64,000 nt of DNA, taken from contig NZ_SACM01000001.1 in NCBI RefSeq assembly GCF_004004565.1, positions 1,054,001-1,118,000 on the forward strand, in the 5' to 3' direction. Below, piece after piece: positions 36,744-45,163 of this stretch. A program made the translations under genes and the position numbers. Numbering within the stretch: position 1 is the stretch's first letter; the number at the start of each line of letters is the position of its first letter. Source of the DNA: Inhella crocodyli. GTDB lineage: Bacteria; Pseudomonadota; Gammaproteobacteria; Burkholderiales; Burkholderiaceae_C. The notes under the pieces are model-generated. The model made no database searches. It saw only the letters and a program-made list of their open reading frames with translations, and was not told where the DNA came from.

Positions 36744-37076
36744 TCAGTCGCCCTGCACCTGGTCCTTGAGCTTCTGGCTGGCGTGGAAGGTCACCACTTG
36801 GCGGGCCTCGATGGGGATCAACTCGCCCGTGCGCGGATTGCGGCCCGGCCGGGCCGCCTTGCGGCGCAGGCCGAAGTTGCCAAAGCCGCTGAACTTGACC
36901 TCGCGACCGCGCGTGAGGCTTTCGCCCATCAGGTCGAAGAAGGCTTCGACCATGTCCTTGGCCTCGCGCTTGTTCAGCCCGAGCTTGTCGAACAGCATCT
37001 CCGACAACTCGGCCTTGGTCAGCGTCGGGGTCTCGATCGAAGCGATCAGGTTCGAGGGCTTGAGCGAATCGGTCAT
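36744..37076 (-). CDS. ihfA: Integration host factor subunit alpha
   Basis: IhfA pairs with IhfB to bend DNA in recombination, transcription and replication. The 110-residue protein from ATG 37076 (after GAAGGA) shows [29 protein letters not shown], then [29 protein letters not shown] with the minor-groove-intercalating proline loop, and [16 protein letters not shown] 7 codons upstream overlaps the pheT stop and is less likely. IHF is often needed for excision of tRNA-integrated islands such as the neighbouring one. Confidence 0.97.
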   Translation of the reverse strand: MTDSLKPSNLIASIETPTLTKAELSEMLFDKLGLNKREAKDMVEAFFDLMGESLTRGREVKFSGFGNFGLRRKAARPGRNPRTGELIPIEARQVVTFHASQKLKDQVQGD

Positions 37077-37093
37077 GGCTTGGGGTCCTTCGA

Positions 37094-39508
37094 TCAACCG
37101 CGGCGGCGGGCGCCCACGCGGGTTTGCAGGCTGGCGGTGACGGCGGCCATGGCCTGTTCGATGCGTTCGTCGGTCAGCGTGGCGCTCTCGTCTTGCAGCT
37201 CGATGCGCAGCGCCAAGCTGCGTTCGCCCGCGGCCAGGTCGGCCGTGGGTTGGGCGGGCTTGAAGACGTCGAACAAGCGGGCGCTTTGCACGATGGGGTC
37301 GTTGGCGGCGGCCACGGCGGCCATCAGCGCGTCGTGGGTCACGCCCTCGCCCACCACCACGGCCAGGTCGCGCAGCGCGGCCGGGTGGCGCGGCAAGGTC
37401 TTGGCGGCGGGCACGGGGCGCTGCAGCAGCGCGTCCAAGTCCAGCTCGAACAGCACCGGGGCCTGGGGCAGCTCGTAGCCCTGGCGCCAGCGCGGGTGCA
37501 ACTCACCGACCCAGCCGATGGGCTGGCCGTCCAGCTCCACGCGGGCGCTGCGGCCCGGGTGCAGCGCCGGGTGCTCGGCCGCCACGAAGGTGGCGCGGCG
37601 CGGGGCCAGCAGGGCCTCCACGTCGCCCTTCACGTCGAAGAAATCGACCTGGCGGTCCTTGCCACCCCACTGCAAACCGTCCAGCGGGCCGTAGGCCAAG
37701 CCGGCCACACGGCGGGGCTGGCGCAGACCGGCCACTTCCAAGGCGCCGTCGGTCGCGCTGGCGTCGCGCAGGAACACGCGGCCGGTTTCGAACAAGCGCA
37801 CACGCGGCGCGCGGTGGGCCAGGTTGTGGCGCAGCACGGCGATCAAGCTGCCCAGCAGCGACGAGCGCATGACCGACAGCGGCGCGGCGATGGGGTTGAG
37901 CACGCGCACCGGGTCGGTGTTGCCCGCCAGCTCGCGCTCCCAGCGCTCTTCGACGAAGCTGAAGTTGATGGTCTCTTGGTAGTCCAGGTCCACCAGCTGG
38001 CGGCGCAGCAGGCTCAAGGGGCGCACGCGCTCCGGCAGCACGCGCGGCACCACCGGGCCCAAGGGCGCGGCGTCGTCCAAGCGGTGCAGGCCCAGCACGC
38101 GGATGACCTCTTCGATCAGGTCTTCCTCAATCTGGATGTCGTGGCGCCAGCTCGGCGGCGTGACGGTCAGCGTGCCCTCGCCCTCGGTGAAGGCAAAGCC
38201 CAGGCGCTGCATCACCTGCACGCACTCGGCCTGGGTGACCGGGATGCCCAAGATCTTGGCGGCACGGGCCACGCGCAGGGTCACCGGCTTGGCCTCGGGC
38301 AGGCGCAGGGTTTGGTCGTCCAACGGGCCGGCTTGGCCACCGCAAATCTCGAGCACCAGCGCGGTGATGCGCTCGATGTGCTCGGCGATGCTGGCGGGGT
38401 CGACGCCGCGCTCGAAGCGGTGGGCGGCATCGGTGCTGAAGTTGTAGCGGCGGGCACGGCCTTGGATGGCCTCGGGCCACCAGAAGGCAGCCTCGATGTA
38501 GACGTTGCGGGTGTCGTCGCCCACGGCGGTGCTGTCACCGCCCATGATGCCGGCCAAGGATTCGACCTGCTGCGCGTCGGCGATGACGCCCACCTTCTCG
38601 TCCAGCGTGACGGTGTTGCCGTTGAGCAGCTTGAGCGTCTCGCCCGCGCGACCCCAGCGCACTTGCAGCCCGCCGTGCACCTTGTCGAGGTCGAACATGT
38701 GCGAGGGGCGGCCCAGCTCGAACATCACGTAATTGGAGATGTCGACCAGGGCCGACACCGAGCGCTGCCCGCAGCGGGCCAAGCGCTCGACCATCCAGGC
38801 CGGCGTGGCGGCCTTCGGGTTGACGCCGCGCACGATGCGACCGGCGAATCGGCCGCACAGCTCGGGCGCGTCGACCTTCACGGGCAGCTGGTCGGCGATG
38901 GCAGGGGCCACGGGCGACATGGCGGGCAGGGTCAGCGGTGCGCCGGTCAGGGCCGACACCTCGCGGGCCACGCCCATCACCGACAGCGCGTGGCCCAGGT
39001 TGGGCGTGAGCTTGAGGGTGAACAGCTGGTCGTCCAATGCCAGGTGCTCGCGGATGTTTTGGCCGTTGGTTGCGTCAGCAGCCAACTCCAGCAGGCCACC
39101 ATGGTCGGTGCTCAGGCCAAGCTCGCGGGCCGAGCACAGCATGCCGAAGCTCTCGACGCCGCGCAGCTTGCCCACCTTGATCTTGAAGGCCTTGCCGTCT
39201 TCACCAGGCGGCAGCTCGGCCCCGACGGTGGCCAGCGGCACCTTGATGCCCACGCGGGCGTTGGGCGCACCGCAAACGATCTGGAGCAGTTCGGCGCCGC
39301 CGGCGTTGACCTTGCACACGCGCAGGCGGTCGGCATCGGGGTGCTGGGCGGCCTCGACGATCTCGGCCACGACCACGCCGCTGAACGGCGGGGCCACGGG
39401 TTGGCGCTCCTCGACCTCGAAGCCCGACAGGGTCAGCAGGTCGGCCAGTTGTTCGCTGCTCAGCGCGGGGTTGCAGAAGCTGCGCAGCCAGGATTCAGGG
39501 AATTGCAT
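37094..39508 (-). CDS. pheT: Phenylalanyl-tRNA synthetase beta subunit
   Basis: PheT forms the alpha2-beta2 PheRS and contributes tRNA binding and editing. The 804-residue chain has the N-terminal tRNA-binding OB domain ([28 protein letters not shown]), the B3/B4 editing domain, the B5 domain ([19 protein letters not shown]), a catalytic-like core and the C-terminal anticodon-binding ferredoxin-like domain ([23 protein letters not shown]). It starts 12 bases after pheS and its stop lies 17 bases before the ihfA ATG. Confidence 0.98.
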   Translation of the reverse strand: MQFPESWLRSFCNPALSSEQLADLLTLSGFEVEERQPVAPPFSGVVVAEIVEAAQHPDADRLRVCKVNAGGAELLQIVCGAPNARVGIKVPLATVGAELPPGEDGKAFKIKVGKLRGVESFGMLCSARELGLSTDHGGLLELAADATNGQNIREHLALDDQLFTLKLTPNLGHALSVMGVAREVSALTGAPLTLPAMSPVAPAIADQLPVKVDAPELCGRFAGRIVRGVNPKAATPAWMVERLARCGQRSVSALVDISNYVMFELGRPSHMFDLDKVHGGLQVRWGRAGETLKLLNGNTVTLDEKVGVIADAQQVESLAGIMGGDSTAVGDDTRNVYIEAAFWWPEAIQGRARRYNFSTDAAHRFERGVDPASIAEHIERITALVLEICGGQAGPLDDQTLRLPEAKPVTLRVARAAKILGIPVTQAECVQVMQRLGFAFTEGEGTLTVTPPSWRHDIQIEEDLIEEVIRVLGLHRLDDAAPLGPVVPRVLPERVRPLSLLRRQLVDLDYQETINFSFVEERWERELAGNTDPVRVLNPIAAPLSVMRSSLLGSLIAVLRHNLAHRAPRVRLFETGRVFLRDASATDGALEVAGLRQPRRVAGLAYGPLDGLQWGGKDRQVDFFDVKGDVEALLAPRRATFVAAEHPALHPGRSARVELDGQPIGWVGELHPRWRQGYELPQAPVLFELDLDALLQRPVPAAKTLPRHPAALRDLAVVVGEGVTHDALMAAVAAANDPIVQSARLFDVFKPAQPTADLAAGERSLALRIELQDESATLTDERIEQAMAAVTASLQTRVGARRRG

Positions 39509-39520
39509 CTCGGAACTCGA

Positions 39521-40564
39521 TCAACGGAACTGGGCGAGGAAGCGCAGGTCGCCCTCGAAGAACTGGCGCAGGTCGTTCACGCCATAGCGCAGCATGGTCA
39601 AGCGGTCAGGGCCCATGCCGAAGGCGAAGCCCACGTGCTTTTCAGGGTCCAAGCCGTAGTTGCGCACCACGTTGGGGTGCACCTGGCCCGAACCGGCCAC
39701 CTCGAGCCAGCGGCCCTTGAGCGGACCTTCGCTGAAGGCGATGTCGATCTCGGCCGAGGGCTCGGTGAAGGGGAAGTAGCTGGGGCGGAAGCGCAGCTGC
39801 AGCGCGTCGGTCTCGAAGAAGCGGCGGCAGAAGTCGGTGAACACCGCCTTGAGGTCGCGGAACGAAACGTTCTCGCCAATCCACAGGCCTTCGCACTGGT
39901 GGAACATGGGCGAGTGGGTGGCGTCGCTGTCCACGCGGTAGGTGCGGCCCGGCGCGATGACGCGGATCTCGGGCATGTGCGCCTCGCCCGCGTGCTTGGC
40001 GGCGTGGGCGCGGGCGTACCTCACCTGCATCGGGCTGGTGTGCGGGCGCAGGTTCAGCCAGGCGCCGTGGGCGTCTTTCAGGTCGACGTAGAAGGTGTCC
40101 TGCATCGAACGCGCCGGGTGGTTCTCCGGGTTGTTCAAGGCGGTGAAGCTCATCCAGTCGGTTTCGATCTCGGGACCGTCGGCCACATCAAAGCCCATCG
40201 AGCCAAAGATGGCCTCGATGCGTTCGATGGTGCGCGTGACGGGGTGCAAGCCGCCTTGCCCACGCGCGCGGCCCGGCAGGGTCACGTCCAGGGCCTCGGC
40301 CTTGAGCTGTGCGTTGAGCTCGGCCTCGGCCAGCTCGGCGCGGCGGCCGGTGAGCAAGGCTTCCACCTGCTGCTTGGCTTGGTTGATCTCGGCGCCGCGG
40401 GTCTTCTTCTCGTCGACGCTCAAGGCGGCCAGGCCCTTCATCAGCTCGGTCAGGCGGCCGCTCTTGCCCAGGAAACGCGCCTTCGCGTCTTCCAACTGGG
40501 CGGGCGTGGCGGCCTGGGCAAACGCGCCGCGGGCCTCTTCGATCAGGTCAAGCAATGCAGACAT
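39521..40564 (-). CDS. pheS: Phenylalanyl-tRNA synthetase alpha subunit
   Basis: PheS is the catalytic subunit charging tRNA-Phe. The 347-residue protein has an N-terminal coiled coil, class II motif 2 ([19 protein letters not shown]) and motif 3 ([20 protein letters not shown]), with [19 protein letters not shown] upstream. Ala at the AFGMGPDR specificity region indicates a normal Phe pocket. It is preceded by a strong terminator-like hairpin only 18 bases before its ATG, so expression relative to rplT may be tuned there. Confidence 0.98.
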   Translation of the reverse strand: MSALLDLIEEARGAFAQAATPAQLEDAKARFLGKSGRLTELMKGLAALSVDEKKTRGAEINQAKQQVEALLTGRRAELAEAELNAQLKAEALDVTLPGRARGQGGLHPVTRTIERIEAIFGSMGFDVADGPEIETDWMSFTALNNPENHPARSMQDTFYVDLKDAHGAWLNLRPHTSPMQVRYARAHAAKHAGEAHMPEIRVIAPGRTYRVDSDATHSPMFHQCEGLWIGENVSFRDLKAVFTDFCRRFFETDALQLRFRPSYFPFTEPSAEIDIAFSEGPLKGRWLEVAGSGQVHPNVVRNYGLDPEKHVGFAFGMGPDRLTMLRYGVNDLRQFFEGDLRFLAQFR

Positions 40565-40581
40565 GGGAAGCAGAAAAAAGG

Positions 40582-40610
40582 AAGGCCGAGCACCGGCGGT
40601 GTTCGGCCTT
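40582..40610 (-). terminator. Terminator/attenuator-like hairpin before pheS
   Basis: On the minus strand the stem AAGGCCGA(A)CACCG/CGGTG(C)TCGGCCTT is followed by CCTTTTTTCTG, then the pheS ATG 18 bases from the hairpin. Upstream are two more hairpins in the rplT-pheS gap (CGCCTGG/CCAGGCG at 40622-40641 and GGCCCC/GGGGCC around 40648-40663). It looks like an intrinsic terminator that must be partly read through. Confidence 0.72.
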
Positions 40611-40673
40611 CGGAAAGGGCTCGCCTGGTGCGAACCAGGCGGCTCATCGGCCCCCGAAGGGGCCCTGGTCGAT

Positions 40674-41030
40674 TTACGCCAGCGCGGCCTTCACCTTCGC
40701 AAAGATGGAGGCAAAGCCGGCGGGGTCGTGCACCGCCAGATCGGCCAGGACCTTGCGGTCGATGTCGATCTGGGCCTTCTTCAGGCCGGCCACGAACTTG
40801 CTGTAGGACAGGCCGAGACCGCGCGAGGCGGCGTTGATACGGGCGATCCAGAGCTGACGGAAGACGCGCTTCTTGGCACGGCGGTCGCGGTAGGCGTATT
40901 GACCCGCCTTCATCACCGCCTGTTTGGCGATGCGGAAGACGTTCTTACGACGACCACGGAAGCCCTTGGCCAGGGCCAAGACCTTCTTGTGACGGGCACG
41001 AGCGGTGACACCACGTTTGACGCGAGGCAT
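40674..41030 (-). CDS. rplT: 50S ribosomal protein L20
   Basis: L20 is an early assembly protein of the large subunit and, in E. coli, represses its own operon. The 118-residue protein is strongly basic and conserved ([45 protein letters not shown]). It lies 25 bases after rpmI in the infC-rpmI-rplT arrangement. Confidence 0.98.
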   Translation of the reverse strand: MPRVKRGVTARARHKKVLALAKGFRGRRKNVFRIAKQAVMKAGQYAYRDRRAKKRVFRQLWIARINAASRGLGLSYSKFVAGLKKAQIDIDRKVLADLAVHDPAGFASIFAKVKAALA

Positions 41031-41055
41031 GTGTTTTCTCCTTCAGTTCTTGAGA

Positions 41056-41259
41056 TTACAGACCAGCGCTGGGCAGCATCGCAGCGATGTGGCCCATGTT
41101 GGTCTCATGCACGTTCGCGGCGCCACGGAGTTGGCGCTTGTTCTTCGTGGTCTTCTTCGTCAGGATGTGGCGCTTGAACGCGTGACCGCGTTTGACGGTG
41201 CCACCCGGACGCACGCGAAAACGCTTTTTCGCGCTGCTCTTGGTCTTCATCTTGGGCAT
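41056..41259 (-). CDS. rpmI: 50S ribosomal protein L35
   Basis: A 67-residue basic ribosomal protein ([38 protein letters not shown]). It is preceded by AAGGAG and lies between infC and rplT, separated from infC by 118 bases that may hold the regulatory RNA structure known from this operon in other bacteria; I could not confirm a specific fold. Confidence 0.98.
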   Translation of the reverse strand: MPKMKTKSSAKKRFRVRPGGTVKRGHAFKRHILTKKTTKNKRQLRGAANVHETNMGHIAAMLPSAGL

Positions 41260-41377
41260 GACTGCTCCTTAGGAATATGCCGATCTGGGCGGCAGGGGTC
41301 ACCCCCTGCACTTGATGGCCTGACCGGCTTGTAGCGACCGAGACGCCGACCAAAGCGTCCCGACCGAATCTTGCAAA

Positions 41378-41929
41378 TTACTTCTTCTTGGGCGCCAAGA
41401 TCATGATCATCTGGCGACCTTCCAACTTTGGCATGTGCTCGACCACGGCGATGTCGGACAACTCGTCGCGGATCTTTTCCAGCAAGCGCAGGCCGATGTC
41501 TTGGTGCGTGATTTCACGGCCGCGGTAGCGCAGCGTGACCTTGCCCTTGTCACCGTCTTCGCCGATGAAGCGGCGCAGGTTGCGCATCTTCACGTTGTAG
41601 TCGGCGTCGTCGGTGCCCGGGCGGAACTTCACTTCCTTGACGTCGATGACCTTTTGCTTGGCCTTCGCCTCCGCCGCCTTCTTCTGTTCTTGGTACTTGA
41701 ACTTGCCGTAGTCCATCAGCCGGCACACAGGCGGGCTGGCGGTGGCGGCAATCTCGACCAAGTCCACGTCGGCCTCACCCGCCAGTCGCAGCGCTTCCAT
41801 GATCGACACGATGCCCAAGGGCTCGTTGTCCACCCCGTTGAGGCGAACCTCGGGGGCCATGATTTCGCGGTTCAGACGGTGCTTGCGCTCCACGTTGGGC
41901 GTGCGGCGGTCCATGAAGGAGGTAGCGAT
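41378..41929 (-). CDS. infC: Translation initiation factor IF-3, probable AUC start
   Basis: IF-3 binds the 30S subunit and enforces correct start-codon choice. Conserved segments are [54 protein letters not shown] and [19 protein letters not shown]. The first ATG (41914) has no ribosome site; just before it the mRNA reads CTACCTCCTTC, the opposite of a Shine-Dalgarno. Five codons upstream is ATC at 41929, preceded by AAGGA at exactly 8 bases, so the likely product begins (M)[11 protein letters not shown] and has 183 residues. Non-canonical infC starts (AUU in E. coli) are known to mediate autoregulation. Confidence 0.93.
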   Translation of the reverse strand: MATSFMDRRTPNVERKHRLNREIMAPEVRLNGVDNEPLGIVSIMEALRLAGEADVDLVEIAATASPPVCRLMDYGKFKYQEQKKAAEAKAKQKVIDVKEVKFRPGTDDADYNVKMRNLRRFIGEDGDKGKVTLRYRGREITHQDIGLRLLEKIRDELSDIAVVEHMPKLEGRQMIMILAPKKK

Positions 41930-41990
41930 GGTGGAAATCCTTGTTCAAACGGGGTCGAACCCCAAAAACGCAATGCGCGCCGGCGGTGGG

Positions 41991-43898
41991 TCAGACCTTG
42001 GCGGCGATGTCGGCGGTGACTTTGGCTAGGAAGTCGACCGTGGACATCACGCCGAGGTCTTGGTTGCCACGGGCGCGCACTGCAACGTGCTGATTGGCCT
42101 TCTCTTTCTCGCCCACGACGAGGATGAAAGGCGTCTTCTGCAGGGAATGCTCCCGAATTTTATAGGTGATCTTGTCGGAGCGGCAATCGGCCACCGCCCT
42201 AACTCCTTGTTTTTGCAGCATTTTCGCGACTTCCTCCGCGTAGGCCTGCTGGCCCTCGCTGATGGATGCGACCACCACCTGGGTCGGCGCCAGCCAAACC
42301 GGCAGGGCGCCGGCGTGCTGCTCGATCAAGATGCCGATGAAGCGCTCCAGGCTGCCGACGATGGCGCGGTGCAGCATCACGGGCGGTTTGCGGCTGCTGT
42401 CTTCGTCCACGTACTCGGCGCCCAGGCGCTCGGCCATGGAGAAGTCGACCTGCATCGTGCCGCACTGCCATTCACGGCCCAGCGCGTCTTTCAGCGTGTA
42501 CTCGATCTTGGGGCCGTAGAAGGCGCCGTCGCCCGGGGCGATCACGAACTCGCAGCCGCTGGCGCGCAAGGACTCCATCAGCGCGTGCTCGGCCTTGTCC
42601 CAAATGGCGTCGCTGCCGATGCGGGCCTCGGGCCGCGTGGCGACCTTGTAGAGGATGTCGGTGAAGCCGAAGTCTTGGTAGACCTTCTGCAGCAACGTCG
42701 TGTACGCAATGCACTCCGGCAGGATTTGGTCTTCGGTGCAGAAGATGTGGCCGTCGTCTTGCGTGAAGGCGCGCACGCGCATGATCCCGTGCAGGCCGCC
42801 CGTGGGCTCGTTGCGGTGGCACTGGCCGAACTCGCCGTAGCGCAGCGGCAGGTCGCGGTAACTCTTGATGCCCTGCTTGAAGATCAGGATGTGGCCCGGG
42901 CAGTTCATCGGCTTGAGGGCGTACTCTCGCTTCTCGCTCTCCGTCGTGAACATGTTGTCGCGGTACTTGTCCCAGTGGCCGGTCTTCTCCCACAGGCCGC
43001 GATCGACGATCTGCGGGCCCTTGACCTCTTGGTAGCCGTTCTCGCGGTAGACGCGGCGCATGTACTGCTCCACCTCTTGCCACACCGTCCAACCCTTGGG
43101 GTGCCAGAACACCGTGCCGGGGCTGTGCTCGTCCAGGTGGAACAGGTCCAGCTCTTTGCCCAGGCGGCGGTGGTCGCGCTTCTCGGCCTCTTCCAAGCGC
43201 GTGAGGTAGGCCTGCAGGTCGTCCTTGCTGGCCCAGGCCGTGCCGTAGACCCGCTGCAGCATTTCGTTGCGGTGGTCGCCGCGCCAGTAGGCGCCGGCCA
43301 CCTTCATCAGCTTGAAGTGCTTGAGCTTGCCCGTGCTGGGCACGTGGGGGCCGCGGCACAGGTCTTCGAAGGCGCCTTCGCGGTACAGGCTCACGTCCTC
43401 ACCCGCGGGGATGCTGCCGATGATCTCGGCCTTGTAGGCCTCGCCCATGGCCGTGAAGTGGGCAATGGCCTCGTCGCGCGGCAGCACGCGGCGCTCGACC
43501 TTTTCGTCCTTCTTGGCCAGTTCGGTCATCTTGGCTTCGATGGCCGTCAGGTCCTCGGGCGTGAAGGGGCGCTTGTAAGCGAAGTCGTAATAGAACCCGT
43601 TCTCGATGACGGGGCCGATCGTGACCTGGGCGTCGGGGAACAGCTCTTTGACGGCGTAGGCCAGCAGGTGGGCCGTGCTGTGGCGGATCAGTTCCAAGCC
43701 GTCGGCGTCCTTCTCAGTGACGATGGCCAGTTGGGCATCGGCGTCGATGACATGGCTCAGGTCGACCAGTTTGCCGTTGACCTTGCCGCCCAACGCGGCC
43801 TTGGCCAGACCGGCCCCAATGGAAGCGGCCACTTGGCCCACGCTGACAGGGCCGTCGAACGGGCGCTTGGAGCCGTCGGGCAATTGAATGGAAATCAT
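41991..43898 (-). CDS. thrS: Threonyl-tRNA synthetase
   Basis: ThrRS charges tRNA-Thr and edits mischarged serine. ATG 43898 follows AGGAGC; the frame opens 8 codons earlier without support. The 635-residue product has an N-terminal TGS domain ([20 protein letters not shown]), the editing domain, and the class II core with [20 protein letters not shown] (Zn-ligand Cys), [20 protein letters not shown] (motif 2) and [20 protein letters not shown] (motif 3). The anticodon-binding domain is C-terminal. It is the first structural gene of the thrS-infC-rpmI-rplT-pheST-ihfA operon and is preceded by a threonine attenuator. Confidence 0.98.
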   Translation of the reverse strand: MISIQLPDGSKRPFDGPVSVGQVAASIGAGLAKAALGGKVNGKLVDLSHVIDADAQLAIVTEKDADGLELIRHSTAHLLAYAVKELFPDAQVTIGPVIENGFYYDFAYKRPFTPEDLTAIEAKMTELAKKDEKVERRVLPRDEAIAHFTAMGEAYKAEIIGSIPAGEDVSLYREGAFEDLCRGPHVPSTGKLKHFKLMKVAGAYWRGDHRNEMLQRVYGTAWASKDDLQAYLTRLEEAEKRDHRRLGKELDLFHLDEHSPGTVFWHPKGWTVWQEVEQYMRRVYRENGYQEVKGPQIVDRGLWEKTGHWDKYRDNMFTTESEKREYALKPMNCPGHILIFKQGIKSYRDLPLRYGEFGQCHRNEPTGGLHGIMRVRAFTQDDGHIFCTEDQILPECIAYTTLLQKVYQDFGFTDILYKVATRPEARIGSDAIWDKAEHALMESLRASGCEFVIAPGDGAFYGPKIEYTLKDALGREWQCGTMQVDFSMAERLGAEYVDEDSSRKPPVMLHRAIVGSLERFIGILIEQHAGALPVWLAPTQVVVASISEGQQAYAEEVAKMLQKQGVRAVADCRSDKITYKIREHSLQKTPFILVVGEKEKANQHVAVRARGNQDLGVMSTVDFLAKVTADIAAKV

Positions 43899-43920
43899 GG
43901 ATTCAGCTCCTGGAAACGAC

Positions 43921-43944
43921 AACGCGGCCTCTGAGGGCCGCGTT
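43921..43944 (-). promoter_or_regulatory. Attenuator terminator hairpin before thrS
   Basis: On the minus strand, AACGCGGCC-CTCAGA-GGCCGCGTT followed by GTCGTTTCC lies 22 bases upstream of the thrS ATG. The sequence GCCGCGT of its 3' arm (43922-43928) also occurs at the end of the leader peptide (43983-43989), so the 5' arm can pair with either: an antiterminator/terminator choice. A third segment within the Thr codons (CACCGCG, 44021-44027) can pair with the leader copy (CGTGGTG), completing the classical 1:2, 2:3, 3:4 scheme. Confidence 0.7.
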
Positions 43945-43968
43945 TGGAAGGGAGAACAGGCGAAAAAC

Positions 43969-44031
43969 TTACGCGCAGCACCACGCGGCGGGGGCGCGCT
44001 TCAAGGTGGAGGTCGTAGTCCGCGGTGTCAT
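43969..44031 (-). CDS. Threonine-rich thrS leader peptide
   Basis: A 20-codon frame encoding [20 protein letters not shown], with five Thr codons among residues 2-9 (ACA, ACT, ACG, ACC, ACC). AAAGG lies 11 bases before the ATG. It ends 25 bases before the attenuator hairpin. Ribosome stalling at the Thr codons under threonyl-tRNA shortage would free the antiterminator and raise thrS expression. I infer this from layout and known amino-acid leader peptides. Confidence 0.72.
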   Translation of the reverse strand: MTPRTTTSTLKRAPAAWCCA

Positions 44032-44080
44032 AACCGTCGTGCCTTTCTCGCTCTTGTGAAAGTCGGTCGAGGCCGCGATT

Positions 44081-45163
44081 CTAAAGCGGCAAGGCCTGCA
44101 CGCTGCTTTGGGCGCTCAAGCGGGCAAAGTCGTCGGCCAGGCGCTGGCTCTCGGCCACCGCCGCACGCCAGCGTCGCTGGCGCTCGTCCACCCCGAGGTC
44201 GGTGAAGTCGCTGCGGTCGGGCAGCTTGCCGCCCGGCAGGCGGCGCACCCAGTCGGGGTTGGGCACCAGCAGCACGAGGTTGTCGAGGAAGGCGCTGGGG
44301 CGGTGCCGGCGCTTCCAGGCCTTGTCGAGCCAACCGGGCACGACCTGCGGCTGGAAATGCGGGTAGAGCACCAGCGGCGATGCGCTGTGCTGCAGTGGGC
44401 GGTAGTCCCAGTGCAGGTGGTAGTCGGTGATGCCACCGTCCCAGTACACGCCGGCCGGTGCGCCCGGCAGGTTGCTTTGCGCCTGAAGCCAAAAGGGGAT
44501 GGAGCAACTGGCCAGCAGCGAAGGCAACAGGTTGGCCTCGCTCAGGTCGACCCGCTGGGTGCGGAAGTCCCGCCAGTCCACGCCCAGCGGCGTTCGGCCA
44601 TCGGAGAACACCACGCGCTCGAGCCAAGCCCCCAGCCAGGGCCGGTGCAGGGCGTTGGCGGCGAAGGCCCCCAGGTAGCCCAGGGGTGTGCGCCATCGCC
44701 CCTCGCGCTGAAGCAGCCGGGAGCGCCCGCGCGAAGTGACCACGTGCAGGCGCCAGCGTGGGTGCTGCAGCAGGGCCGCCTCCTGGCCGCCAAAAAAGTC
44801 GGCCAGCGTGCGGGCGAACTTGGCGCTGACACCGGCCGCGCTGGGGCGCTTGCGCCCAGGCTCGGGGTCGTAGCGCTGGCCCACGTAGGCCTCGGCCATG
44901 GCGCGAAAGTGGGCGTCGGCGTTGCCAGGCAGGCAGGCCGTGGCCATGCGCCAGGCCCCGATGCTGGCCCCCAGCAGGTGCACGGGCTGATCGCTCTGCG
45001 GCAGCCAATGCGCAAACAGGTGGCAGTCGAGCCCGTTGAGGATCAAGCCTTTGGGGCCGCCGGCCGCCGCGGGGATGGCCGCGATGTCGCTGGGCTGCAG
45101 GCCACGCTCGGCCAGGCGCGCACGCGCCGCCGGGCCCGCAAACACCTGCAGCGCCGGGTCCAT
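44081..45163 (-). CDS. Patatin-like phospholipase/acyl hydrolase
   Basis: A 360-residue serine lipase-like protein. The nucleophile elbow is LLGASIGAWRMA with Ser67 in GxSxG form, the oxyanion region AAAGGPKGLILNGL (about 32-45), and the catalytic Asp probably in GVYWDGGITDYHLHWDY (DGG). No signal peptide, so probably cytoplasmic or membrane-associated. The ATG 45163 overlaps the stop of the TonB-receptor gene (ATGA), implying coupled translation, an unusual pairing. The substrate is unknown. Confidence 0.87.
   Translation of the reverse strand: MDPALQVFAGPAARARLAERGLQPSDIAAIPAAAGGPKGLILNGLDCHLFAHWLPQSDQPVHLLGASIGAWRMATACLPGNADAHFRAMAEAYVGQRYDPEPGRKRPSAAGVSAKFARTLADFFGGQEAALLQHPRWRLHVVTSRGRSRLLQREGRWRTPLGYLGAFAANALHRPWLGAWLERVVFSDGRTPLGVDWRDFRTQRVDLSEANLLPSLLASCSIPFWLQAQSNLPGAPAGVYWDGGITDYHLHWDYRPLQHSASPLVLYPHFQPQVVPGWLDKAWKRRHRPSAFLDNLVLLVPNPDWVRRLPGGKLPDRSDFTDLGVDERQRRWRAAVAESQRLADDFARLSAQSSVQALPL

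Noticed and set aside
40565-40673. Phe-rich leader peptide before pheS
   Set aside because: Phe codons occur only inside the U tract after the hairpin, so a ribosome stalled there could not affect hairpin formation in the classical way. The hairpin is kept as a terminator-like element.
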